Source of the DNA: Ischnura elegans
Taxonomy: Eukaryota; Arthropoda; Insecta; Odonata; Coenagrionidae
DNA: 64,000 nt
Assembly: GCF_921293095.1 (NCBI RefSeq)
Contig: NC_060259.1
Span: 44,311,812-44,375,811, forward strand
Direction: 5' to 3'
A program made the translations under genes and the position numbers. Positions 34,311 through 45,349 of this stretch are shown here, piece by piece. Position 1 is the stretch's first letter. Each line of letters starts with the position of its first letter. The notes under the pieces are model-generated. The model saw nothing but the letters and a program-made list of their open reading frames with translations. It was not told the origin of the DNA and made no database searches.

Positions 34311-34659
34311 CCCGACTGGCGAATCCATTGTGACGAGGATGAAGCTGTTTTTCTCAGAATGAAAAATGTGTCCGCGCAAGTTTTTTTCGCAGCAGCCCTT
34401 TGCCGATGAAAATTAGTTCAACTCATCCTCGATGGAGTTTTCTGAAGCCAACGGAAAATTTTCCGTCCCCTGACCTCTCGCCGTATATTTCCGTGGAGTT
34501 TTTCAATCTCCCTCCTTATTTCGACGCGACTCACGCTTTAGAACATCTACTGACCTTTCGTAATACTTCTCCATCATGTAAATCAGCCCTCGGTGAGTTT
34601 ATCACCTTTTGAACTCAGATGCTTTGCATGAATATATGACTCGACTTCAGGTTATTCTA

Positions 34660-34915
34660 TGATAAAAACACGAAAGGTAATTTCCACTCTAATTTAAAAC
34701 TCAACTACCGACGACGGTCTCGACATATTATGTCATTTTCAAGGAAAAAAAAGATATAACCTGTTGAAAAAATCTTGAAGATGACATAACCTGTTGAAAC
34801 CATGGTTGATAGTTGAGTTTTGAATTAAAGTTTGGTAATTACAATTTTGTGTTTTTATGAATACATAGAACTTCCACCAAATCAAACCTGAAACGATTGT
34901 ATACGTAAGGTTATT
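34660..34915. repeat. Hairpin repeat family H
   Basis: Arms 34675-34709 and 34804-34838 are inverted (AATTTAAAACTCAACTACC / GGTTGATAGTTGAGTTTTGA). The loop holds two ATGTCATTTTCAAG / GAAGATGACATAACC-type segments. Same downstream flank as the 31.0-kb copy. Confidence 0.6.
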
Positions 34916-34919
34916 CTAA

Positions 34920-36190
34920 TGCAGCGAGTTATGTTTCGAAGCACAACTTAATACTCAAAGATACGGGACTCTTTAGTACTTTTAAGCCCTGGTGACCGCA
35001 ATAAATTATTTTTTTGAATATGTACATAACTTTTTCATTTATATCATGAATGCATTCCACGAACGTACGCCCGAAGCCATACTCCGTATTGCTTTATTTC
35101 CAGGAATAGCAAGCATTCCAGATTATTCAATCAAGAAAACATTGCTTCTGCTCAGGAGAAAACCTTGGGTCAGGCTTTTAAAAATTTAAATTCCTTCCAA
35201 TTTTATTATCACGAGGCGATAATTCCGATGTGCAAATCGTTGCGTTGCCAAGTGCGCCCTTTCCTTTATCCCCTGTCGGGTGCTGGTGATGATATCAGCG
35301 AGTGCTGTCGTCGTTAATCCTTCCCTCAGTCGAACACGAGCGAGGTCTCCTTCGAAGACAATGGCTGGCATCTGGGCCACACGCTCCAGCTCACTGGAGA
35401 TTAAAATTCTGCCCTACATTATAATTCATCAATTAGTAACTATTTGGAGTACAGGGAGTGTGACTTTCAATGCAAATAGTCTTCCTAATTAGCAATAAAG
35501 CTTATTTGAAGCTCTCTATTACGAATGGACAGCAATTTAAAACGTATATGTCGCATGTGAAATTGTAAAATTCGCTATTATTTATGTTAAAGAAATTCAA
35601 CGAGGAGAATTAAACAATTACTTTAGTTAAAATATTTAAAAATTACTACTCATATGTATGCAATGAACTGGTGTAATTTCCTGTTAGATGATCAATTTGC
35701 GTAGCTCTGTAAATAACAATGATAATCGCACCGTTATATCTCCCTTGTAGTACCTCAACCTCACAATTTTACTTGCCCTTATAGCTCGGGAGAGTTTTGT
35801 CTTAGGTCTGAAATGGCACCAGCTCTCATTATCTTGGTTCTAAAGGAAGCAGACGATTGGTCTATTTTTTTGGTCTGGAATCGTTAATATTTCTACTTAT
35901 AAAAAATATAATTTAAGGAATGTGACTGCTGATATTGCTCCTATTAGTTGCGTCTTAACTACTGAATTCCTTGTAAAGTCACCTTCCAAAGGAACCAACA
36001 AGGTCTTAAAATGTGTAACAATTGCAAACCTTTGCGAATATACTTCCTATTTGGAGCAAATAGGATTCTTCCATCATTTCAAAATTCTGTTTAGCGCTTT
36101 AAACTTTTTGTTCCTGATATTAAGAAAAATAAAGAGACCAACTTATACGAGAAATTCCATCCTACAGGTGGACCAACTCGGTATGTTTCC
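34920..36190. other. Mostly unassigned; one small minus-strand frame noted
   Basis: 35186-35380 (minus) is a 64-codon frame (AIVFEGDLARVRLREGLTTT) with a less AT-biased composition than its surroundings and a possible acceptor upstream. I do not recognise it and see no matching downstream exon; a stray exon or repeat fragment are both possible. Confidence 0.3.
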
Positions 36191-36194
36191 TTAA

Positions 36195-38567
36195 CACTAG
36201 AACCGCTGACTTTTTCGTATACCTAGAACCGCGGAGGGGGTCATTTTGACTCCTCGTCTTTTCTTGCCATATTTTTCGTATTCTGGGTTTCTTTTGGACA
36301 CTGCACTATGTGAAATGAATTATCTGAGATTTACAATGAAATTTGAATGATATATGGGCGGTATAAGCGCTAGATAGGCTACACGCCTTGCACAAATAAT
36401 GCGTTTTTCACATTTTTACTGTATGTTCGGCTGAGGATGGGGGAAAAATGTAAACTTTTTTTAAGAAAAAGAAACCCTTTTATTGGTGCAGAGAAGCATA
36501 CAGTAATGAAGAATGTAGAATAAATTCGTTTCGTTGGGTAAAAAGAGAAAAACTGAACAAGGTTTGTGTAGAAAAGGTAAGTAAACCACATTGATTACTT
36601 TGGTTTTTTTGTACAATTTTCACATTGCGAAATTAATTTCTATCTTTTGGCTTAGAGGATAGACATATTGCTTGCATTGTCGAAGTACATGGACCGCAGA
36701 CAACTTTCTTACATTCCATACAGAGATAGGATGACTTATTCTTGCTTTTTGCAGAGCATGCCTCAAGTAACTGACATTTGCGTCGATTCTCCAGCTTCGA
36801 AGTTTCAGGTCCAAATCCAAATTTGCTTGTAAATTGGGTCTAGCCCTTACAATTTTATTTGTCACCGAAAGCTCCTCTGACAGCTTTCTAAGAAACTCGT
36901 GACGTGAAATCTTTTCCCCCGTGCATTCTGAGAAGAGAATGTAAGCATTGGTAGCAGCAATATCCAATACGTTGTAAAAAACATGTACTGGCCAGCGTCG
37001 CGTGGCAGCACGAACAGAGTAAAGCCTAGCCATTTGATCAACAGAGTCAACACCAGATTTATTTTTATTATAAACCTCAATAGTTTCAGGAAGTCTTTTC
37101 TCAGTTTCCCTCACTGTGATATTGGGATACATAGTGCTTAGTACAATCACATTTTTCTCCCTTTTACCCTGATAAACTGTGAGAGGCGTCATTGTTTTTC
37201 AAAAATACTGTGGACTACCGATGTCCTTTGGCTGCTTTTACCTCATGAGGTACATATTTCCCTTCTCTTCCTATTTACAGTACCCACTAAGCTTGTTTGT
37301 TGGGCTTTTAGAGCCCTTGCAAATTTCACAGCAGTAAAATAATTATCAGTAGTGATATTTCTTCCTTTTTTCATGCATGATTCAGACAACTTCAGAACGA
37401 CATGCTCACCTATGTTTACATCTGGTGCCCGCTCGTCTGATTTATCTAGGTAAGGCATGGCATTACAAATAAATTTAGTTTTAGCATCGCAGAGCATCCA
37501 GAATTTTATGCCGAATTAGTCAGGCTTGTTGGGAATATATTGTGTAAAAGGGCATCTTGCCTTTGACGGAAAAAGCTGCTCGTCAACCGTGAGTTCAGGC
37601 CCTGGTTTGTACAAAGAGTTGCAGTTCATGATAAAAGAGTCCCAAAGGTGAGAGCAAAGTGCAAATTTGTCAGTATGCAGCCGTTGACTTCTCTCCGTTC
37701 TCAAATCAAACCTCAAGTACCGCAATATTTCACGGAAACGATCGCGACTCATTGTTTGTGAGAAGAAGGGTGGGTCCCATTCTTTGGACCACAAAAAGTC
37801 AAGCTCCAAGTTCCTTGCTCCGTACCAACCACGTGCATACAATACTGCAATGAAAGCTTCCAGTTCATCCATAGATACCGGCCAGTCCTTGTCCCCACTT
37901 TCTTCACGACGTGCTCGTTCTGTGATAACCAATACGAGGCGCACTCCCCCTCACCCCCTCGACTCATCCGACTTCTCGCTTCACGCAATATAGCACTGCC
38001 GCGCAAACTGATGAATTCGGGTGAATTGCGAAGTAATACATTGTTATTCATGTAATAGAGATGGCAACTACAATGACGCCACACTGGTAGGGGAGACTTA
38101 GTAGAGGAAGGAAGGAGCCTTGAGTGGGGGTAGCCGAGGAAAGGGGTGTCCCCGGAAATTTTCGCGTAGGTCCATTTCTACGCGGCTCGACTCTCACATT
38201 CTTTCAGGCGTCCGCTGGGCGGGATGCCTTTATCTGCGGCCTAATAAGAAACGACAGAGGTGATCCATGCCATTCCCACAAATTCGACCTTCGAAAATTA
38301 CGCTTGCGGTGAATTTCTTCTGCGAAAATATGAAGTTCGGGATCGATCACAGAGCAGGGGTCAAAATGACCCCTACCGCGGTTCTAGGTATATTGTTGTC
38401 TAGTGTTCACAAAAATAGTCCTATAGCGTCGGAATTTCGCACGAATACGCCTTTTTACAATTAATTAAAAGTCAGAAAATATCAGGTTTTTGAAAAAAAA
38501 ATTAAGTGTGAAATATACATGTTGAAAATCATAAGGGGTCAATTTGACCCCCTCCGCGGTTCTAGTG
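36195..38567 (-). mobile_element. piggyBac-like transposon with both ends and TTAA target duplications
   Basis: TTAA at 36191-36194 and 38568-38571 flanks an element beginning CACTAGAACCGC and ending in its exact reverse complement. The longer motif CCTAGAACCGCGG, followed by a GGGGTCA..TGACCCC palindrome, recurs subterminally. It lies about 26 bases in on the left (36221-36254), and on the right both at the very end (38534-38567) and again 176 bases in (38357-38391). Asymmetric subterminal repeats plus TTAA are typical of piggyBac-superfamily ends. The element is about 2.37 kb, close to the size of autonomous members, and carries a broken transposase on the minus strand. Confidence 0.92.
36620..38084 (-). 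pseudogene. piggyBac-like transposase (DDE_Tnp_1_7 type), broken
   Basis: Minus-strand fragments match the piggyBac transposase family in order. An N-terminal segment (FISLRGSAIL) lies near 38.0 kb, then a region with MDELEAFIAVLYARG, ILRYLRFDLR, GPELTVDEQLFPSKARCPF (about 37516-37944), then CDAKTKF and NITTDNYF (37243-37497), then KNKSGVDSVDQMARLYSVR and RRWPVHVFYNVLDIAATNAY (36620-37192). These are the family's catalytic-domain hallmarks, with Asp in VDEQ, TTDNYF and GVDSVDQM. Breaks seen: a frameshift near 37.95 kb, an in-frame TAA at about 37516, a frame change plus TAG near 37.2 kb, and a frameshift near 36.74 kb. After the last break a Cys-rich CxxC..CxxC tail is readable in the next frame, as in intact relatives. 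Not functional as it stands. Confidence 0.9.
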
Positions 38568-38574
38568 TTAAGAG

Positions 38575-39050
38575 TAATAATGAAATCAATCCTATGCCTT
38601 GGTTTCCCTTTTTCGTGATTGCGCTGCACTGGATTAACTTTCTAACTGAAGGAACTAGGTCAAATTAATTCATCTCCGAGCGTGAACAGCTAAGATAAAG
38701 CTGTAAATCCAGCCTGGTATGTGGAAACTGGTATTTAGCAGTCGTGAAGTAATTTATTTAGGTTCTCTGCTCGACTCTGTGCTTTTCTGTTTCAAATTAA
38801 ACACTATTTACATCTTGTGAAATGCGTCATCTCAGTTTGGAAGGGCTTTAATGCAATTGAAATAAATTACTGCCGTTTATTTTATTTTCATTGCATTGAG
38901 GATATTTGTATGTCATTCATTCGCTAACGCAGTTCATGTAATCTTCCCCTTCTTTCCATTTTTCTTTGGTGATTTATTTGTCGACATTATTTATAAATTA
39001 TTCTCATTTATTGGTTAAAACCAGTATTGAATATTTCACTACCACGAATA
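38575..39050. other. No feature recognised
   Basis: Right flank of the piggyBac-like element; AT-rich, no frames of note. 39445-40305 is similar. Confidence 0.4.
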
Positions 39051-39055
39051 TTACA

Positions 39056-39442
39056 AAAGAGGATCCTAAAGTCGGCCTCTAACAGAGTTGTCACCCGAAT
39101 TGCATTTGAGTGGGTTTACAGAAGTCGCCACTCGCGTCGCTGACGGACTAATTGATTCGAGTTTCACGGGGAAATAAGCTATGACTAGGGGTGTCAAACG
39201 AAATTCATATACACGATGATGTGATTTATGAAATTCATCACTCTTCAATGCTATGCCTCACATTTGCGAAGACCATACTGCAAAATATTGGAAAAAAGTG
39301 CATCGAATTGCACTCAACTCCGAGACGCAGACATTTTTGGAAACCAATAAAATGTGACTGAAGTAGCAACAGGAATCAGCCTTCTCTGGGATGGAATAGA
39401 GCCTTCTCTATACATATAAGTTCCCTTGGTCACTACAAGCCA
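39056..39442 (+). repeat. Dispersed family C, near-complete copy
   Basis: The best uninterrupted copy in the window, useful as a reference for the others. Confidence 0.72.
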
Positions 39443-40309
39443 ATATAGGATGATGTGTAGATGGCTAAATTGGGGAAAAGCCGCATTCATTCAGGATCAA
39501 TGTCATTCACATAGTATTTTTCCCCTTCGTTGAATATCAGTGGCTGATTCGGAAAGATTCAATTTCTCACCATCAAGCCTATTTGGGCTTAGAAGGCGCT
39601 TTCAAGGTAAGTTGTCAGCTTCTATTTCACGTGATCTCTCATCTTCTTTCATGAATGCAGGTCGTATTTCCGCGCGGCTTTGGGTGTTATGGTTCTTACC
39701 TCGGTTAGTAATGGTTGGTACTCATGTGCACTTGGCGTTGAAAATATTTTTTCATTGAAATTTTCGAGAACAATGAACTATGATACACCTTTTCCGCTGC
39801 TTGAATCACTGTTTTTTCTTTTCGACTGCACTTAAAATTATAGTATTAACGCTGTTATCATAGAAGACTTTGCTGTAGTGGAGATAATTCTTATTAAGTA
39901 ACTTATCTTGTTTTATCCAACATTTTGATGAGCAACATTTTGCTCGTTTTCAAGTGTCAAGATTGCAGTAATATCAGCGTAGTGATATGGTGATACTTAA
40001 TGTGAGATGAAACATCTTATAAAGCCCTCCGAAATGAAGTCTAATGAAGTTTTAGTGTTATGATAATCATCAGATTGAGTTTAAAGTAATGAGTTTCTAA
40101 TGGCAAGTGCTTTTTTTATACATAAAGAGCCACGATATGCAGAATGAAGGAATACCAAAGGGCCAACAAGAATTGACAGTTTCACTTATCCACCATCGCC
40201 TAGCACGCATGGAAAGGACCAACGCACTAAGTGGGCTTCGAAAACGCTAGACTCATCGCTAGAGAGAAGCGTAGCCATCCCCGACTCATTCGAGAGGCCA
40301 CGAATATCA

Positions 40310-40965
40310 CAAAAGAGGATCCTCAGATCGCCCTTTAAGGTAGAACCTCTACTACAAGGAACTTCGAAAACATGCCCTGTTATTTTCATATATTGGAGAG
40401 AAATGATGCCTCAGTCGATCTGTGAAAAAATAATAGGGGGTCACCGGCCATTTAGCGCTAATAACTGGATTTGAAAATCGTGATATTCAGCTTAAAATTA
40501 CATTGCTCTTATGGCGGAACGCAACATTTCCCTTCCCTCGCTTCAACATTTTATTTCTCAAGATTTTCCCCGATAAGGCTACCTCAAAAACTAATAAATG
40601 GCGGTCAAATAATCAGTGAACACTATGTGTTTTTTTCAGGATACCTTATGCGTTGTCATCCACCGACCATTGAAATGTGTTTACAGAAGTCGCCACTCGT
40701 GTCGCTGACGGCCAAATTGGTCGTATATTCACTGGAAAATAAGGAATAATTAGGGGTATTAACCGAAATGTATACACATGATGATGTGATCTATCAAATT
40801 CATAACTTTCCAATGCCGTTCCTCGCAATAACAAGCATTATACAGCAAAATATTGGAAAAAAGCGCCACGGACATTTTCGAAAACTAATCAAAATGCGAC
40901 CGAAGTGGCAACAGAAATCAGCCTTCCATGGGATGTAATTGGGCCTCCTCTATGCAGCCCCCTTG
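40310..40965 (+). repeat. Dispersed family C, copy split by a 300-base insertion
   Basis: The first 29 bases (40310-40338) and the rest (40649-40965) are separated by an unrelated segment with short AAGGTA / TACCTT ends. Confidence 0.65.
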
Positions 40966-41671
40966 TGAGAGGCTATCGAAATAGTCAAAAAATCTACTTT
41001 TACCTGGAGGGGCAACTACATGCTCTCCAACGCCTGGAAGAGACTTCCAGACAACGACAAAACCGGACCCATCCGGCCAACCGAAGTCTACATAGGACGG
41101 GCAAAATATTTCATCCGACACTTCGAACCTTAGGACGCTTGCTGCACCACCGGCGAAACTGTCGTCACGAAGATGAAAAGACGCGAAGGAAAACCTGGTA
41201 ACTTAGCTGTGAATAAAAATATTTTATTTTATGTTTCACGCGATCTGCTTCATGTACTACATGGTGTCGATTCCATGCATATAGATTCACAAATTAAGAA
41301 GTGCATTGGTACGTGTTAGCGAAATCTTTATTTGTTTTTCCAAATATAATTAATACAAATATATCCTGGGACCATCTTTTTCGAAAAATGGCCAAAGTTT
41401 GGAAGGTTTGAATCGTTAATGGAATTTTTCAGCGATGCATGATTTTTAAATATTTCTTGATATTTTGTCTGTCATTCTCATTTTTCTTGCATCAAACTAT
41501 CGCATAAGGGCGACTTTAAAATCTCAATACCTCAAATTGGTCCGAAATTGGTATGTACAATTCCACGAAACGTGTTGCACTTTTCACAAGTTTGTGTATA
41601 CGAGAGTCAAAAAGCATGAAGTCTTGGTGACTTGGAGCCATTAGAAGTGGGCTATGCTCCCAGAATGATTC

Positions 41672-41725
41672 GTAAGTATTCCATGGTTTCCTGCCTTAAT
41701 CGGTAGAATACTATAATGAATGTAA
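41672..41725 (+). mobile_element. 3' tail fragment of the LINE family at 55.6-57.3 kb
   Basis: The sequence TTTCCTGCCTTAATCGGTAG followed by AATACTATAATGA matches the LINE tail at 57290-57320. A shorter similar tail occurs at about 8281-8303. Confidence 0.5.
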
Positions 41726-43185
41726 ACGATTATTAATGCGCATGCGTAATTTCAGTGTATTTCCTCATCCTATGAGTGAGAATATTATCTTTAAGTGATC
41801 ACATTTTCATTCAGAGTGTTATGAATAAAGGAATAAATGGTTCTGACTATTCTATAATATTATATTTGTACATTTTTTTGGAAAATCTTCTGCAATGAAT
41901 TATTCGGAATAATTGGAAACTAATTGCTCCAAATTTACGAGAAATTTTAAAGTAAAGTAAGTATGTTGTTTTTTTATTAAAAAATTTTTTTTGCTCTGTC
42001 TGCAATTTGAAGCAAGGATGGAACCTTCATCTCCTATGGCGGTTCATACCCCATTGCTTTTATATCATTAACGCGGAATTAAATTTAAAAAATTGAAAAT
42101 AAACGTAAGTTGTTCCTACTAAGTTGGAAAACCTTCTGCTATGAATAATTCGGAATAACTCGAAACTCGAGTGCAAATCATGCCATTGAGTCTCCCGCTC
42201 GGGGAGAGCTGGTAAAATTAAAAACAAAACAACAGCCGAAGTTCGTGAAATCTCTGATTTTTCACTGGTCGCAGCCACAAAGCTCGTGAAAAATCCAAGC
42301 TTTCCGTAGTAATGCGATGTATCCAGAAAAATCAATGGATAGTATTGTCGAGGGCTTTGCGTCAATATGGTACATCTTTTCTTGATACGATGTAATACAG
42401 CGCAATATTTTCCCGAAATAATTAGGAGCAGATTAATTAGATTTTTTATGAAACCGAGTTGGAATAATCCAGGTAAGACATCACAAACCACGAGTTAATA
42501 TGGATTCGCGAATCAATTAAATTGATAAGAAATACGTTAAATATTTATTTTTATGCACATATTTTAATTGTTCATCTTTTATACACTGGAAGCGCAATTG
42601 TTTTCAGTTTGTGAGTAAATATATCTAGGAGTCGAACATGGTTTTAGTTTCTTAATTATATTTTGAAGCGATAATCTTGGCATGCTGATTTTAAAGAATC
42701 CAGCTAGCGTTTCATCCTTTCATTGCATTGATATTGTCTTTCAGAGAGTATGCACATTTTTTTATTCGAGCAAGGAGATTTTTATCAAATTTAAAATGGA
42801 ATTCAGAGCCACAACTGTTATACTACGCCCCACTCTTAATTTTCTCAAAATTTAAAAATTCTTTACTTGAAAAAACATACCATTAAAACTAGTAGTAATG
42901 AAATGTGGATCAAACATTTTTCTAATATTTTTTCTTCATCTAAATTTATATTCATTACTTATATGGTGTTCTGTCCTCAATATCCTGGTTAAAAAAATTC
43001 TTTTGAACACATATGCCTTCGATGCGTTGAGCACAGCCTGCATTTTAGTTACGAAGTAGTTTAAGCCACAAAAGTGCTCTCTAAATTGCATAAAATATAT
43101 CAGCAAGATTGTGGAAGAAAAAATTCCGTGGAAGATTTTTGAAGGATTATACTTAATGGTTAATGGAAAATGACGACAAGGATAC

Positions 43186-43211
43186 TATTGCCAGACGACA
43201 GTCTGGCAATA
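43186..43211. repeat. Perfect 11-bp stem, 4-base loop hairpin
   Basis: TATTGCCAGAC, loop GACA, GTCTGGCAATA. It lies in an otherwise featureless AT-rich stretch, with no T-run after it. Confidence 0.6.
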
Positions 43212-44289
43212 TCCGTCTATATTCAAAATTCAGAATAATCCATAGAGAAGGATAACCCAAGCAGTAAAAACGTTTCTGCGCTGTTTTTGGCAAATCCAGG
43301 AAGCTCCTGTCATGACTACACTTATTTTTAGCTCCGTCGCGGGCCTATTCGAGTTGATGGGCCACCCACTCCACCGATCGGGCCAGCTCGAGGTCTTCTC
43401 ACTGGGTGAAACTCGTGCCGGGAACGTTATACGACGGCCCGCATCCTCACGGGAGCACTTAATTAAAATGCAAATATGTAGGCATTCGAATATCCCTGTC
43501 GCCTGCTTTTTGTAGATTAGGCGTGGCTATAATAGGAGTATCCAGCCATAAACACCATCGAATAGGCTGCTTCCGCCGTTATTTCACGAAATTCCATTCC
43601 ATCCAACAAATAAATATTTTGCAATACTTTCATTCATCCTAATAGACTCAGCCTAAAATTATATTCAAAACAAGAGTTCAATGTAGCTGCGTGGTCGCTA
43701 TCAAATCCCCCAACTTGATTAATAGTATGGGAAATGGAAAAACTCTGCTATTAAAATTCCTAATCAGTTAAACAATTTCTCTATTAATTAGGATATAATG
43801 AAATCTTGATATTATTTCTTCACCATGAGAATGAAATTTTACAGGAATGTAATTTCAAAATGGGAAGGCAAAAGCATGTTAACACAAGCTATCGTCAGAA
43901 TCAGGCAATCATACCATCATGAACCATATGATGTGATATTGTTCCATTTCCAACTTGGTCGTGTGTGCAGGAAAAAACAATCCAGAAATAGCTCTTCTTT
44001 GTATTTCCTCTGTGGGTTCAACAATAAAGCATCATTTTCGAGACAATAACCCCTTGTTGGCCTCTTAGCTACTCCCTTATTAGTCCATTGAACGTTTGCA
44101 CTTTGGTGTTAAAACCGGTCATGCGAAAAATAGCGAGGAATAATGTGAAGCATTTAGTTATTGGGCTTTAATATTATCGCAATGGGCGCCACAGATAGAA
44201 TGCTCGGCGTAATTCCTCAGGATCGTGGGCTAGGGGAATCCATAAAGGAGGCAACATTCTATTCCGAAGAAGCTTTATCTATACTGCAT

Positions 44290-44440
44290 ATCTATGCTGA
44301 AACACTATGACGCTTTTTAATCGGCTTTCAAAAATTTCCGCCTCATAGTGTTTGCTGTCGCGGGGAACAGAATTGAAAATTCACCAGTTTGATGGATTAT
44401 ATCATCGTGGATATAAATATAGATCAACAGCCTTTTTATC
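44290..44440 (-). repeat. Dispersed family C, inverted fragment
   Basis: Contains the inverse of the CGATGATGTGATCTAT and GAAAACCGATTAAAA blocks just before the LINE end at 44440. Confidence 0.5.
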
Positions 44441-45260
44441 TCATGCCCTCGTGAAGTCTGGTGCAGAAATACTTAATCCATGAACTTAACGAAATACAAA
44501 GGAATGCTGCGCGATTCGTCAAAAACTTCTGCGTAGGTTCAGAAAGCGTTACACAGATGTTAAACGAATTAAGCCGTGAGCCGCTGGACACACGGAGGAT
44601 GCGCGCTAGACTTAAATTGCTTGAGCGGTTGAGAATAGGTATCTCTAAGGGCGACAGTGAGGAAATCAATTCAGAACCCCTTTACATTTCCAGGTGCGAC
44701 AGAAACGATAAATGAAGAGAGATAATTTTCTGAACGGATAGGTATGGGAATTCTTTTATCTTCGAGCAATAAAAGAATTTTATGAATGCTAAGCGTAATT
44801 TCTTTAGAGCATATCCTTTATTATTTGCTGATTTTTCCTTTAATATTTCCAGCCCGCACGACCCGCAGCACTGAAACTTTAAACCAGCCCAAATTCTGGC
44901 TATAAATTTCCTGAGGATCCCTTTTGTACCGATAACCTTCTTTTTTCAATTCCCTATCAAATATATCTTCTCTTGACATCTTTGCCTACTGCGCCAGTTT
45001 CAACAGTCAACCGCAAAAACTTTCATTCTGATACTCACCTTTTTGTATGCGTTGCAAGTGTTAAACATCATTGTCATTCTTTTTACATCATATTTTTATT
45101 GTATTCAAATAATTTATTATTGCTTATAAAACCCATTATAAAGGCCTCTGTGCTGCTTTTGGCGTTAAATGAATAAATAACGCCTGGTGACCTAACAACC
45201 CCGGCAACGCATTTATTGAGGCGGCTTGCGGGGTAGCATTTAAATGTAGATGAAGCCCGG
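44440..45260 (+). mobile_element. LINE 3' end of the CR1/L2-like family, interrupted
   Basis: The plus strand at 44461-44715 encodes NEIQRNAARFVKNF, VTQMLNELSREPLDTRR and RARLKLLERLRI, the C-terminal block of the LINE at 16-19 kb. The 3' tail begins at 44716, breaks at about 44835, and resumes at 45176 (GGTGACCTAACAACCCC through TGTAGATGAA). The roughly 340 bases between look like a later insertion without recognised features. Confidence 0.8.
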
Positions 45261-45261
45261 A

Positions 45262-45345
45262 TCGCTGTGGCACTCAATTTGGTGAATCCATTTAAGTGTG
45301 CGGTGGATGAATACACGACAAGCGGCCCGCTGGAGAATCCTTTAT
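45262..45345 (-). repeat. Dispersed family C, inverted 5' fragment
   Basis: Matches the inverse of the first 85 bases of the family, directly after the LINE tail at 45260. Confidence 0.45.
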
Positions 45346-45349
45346 TTTA

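Larger units (their letters stand above)
40970..44285. other. No gene recognised
   Basis: Only a LINE tail (41672-41725) and a short hairpin (43186-43211) are recognisable. The 143-codon minus frame at 42060-42491 has no motif and an AT-rich, unstructured composition. Confidence 0.4.

Noticed and set aside
42060-42491. 143-codon minus-strand frame
   Set aside because: AT-rich chance-type composition, no motif, no splice partner.
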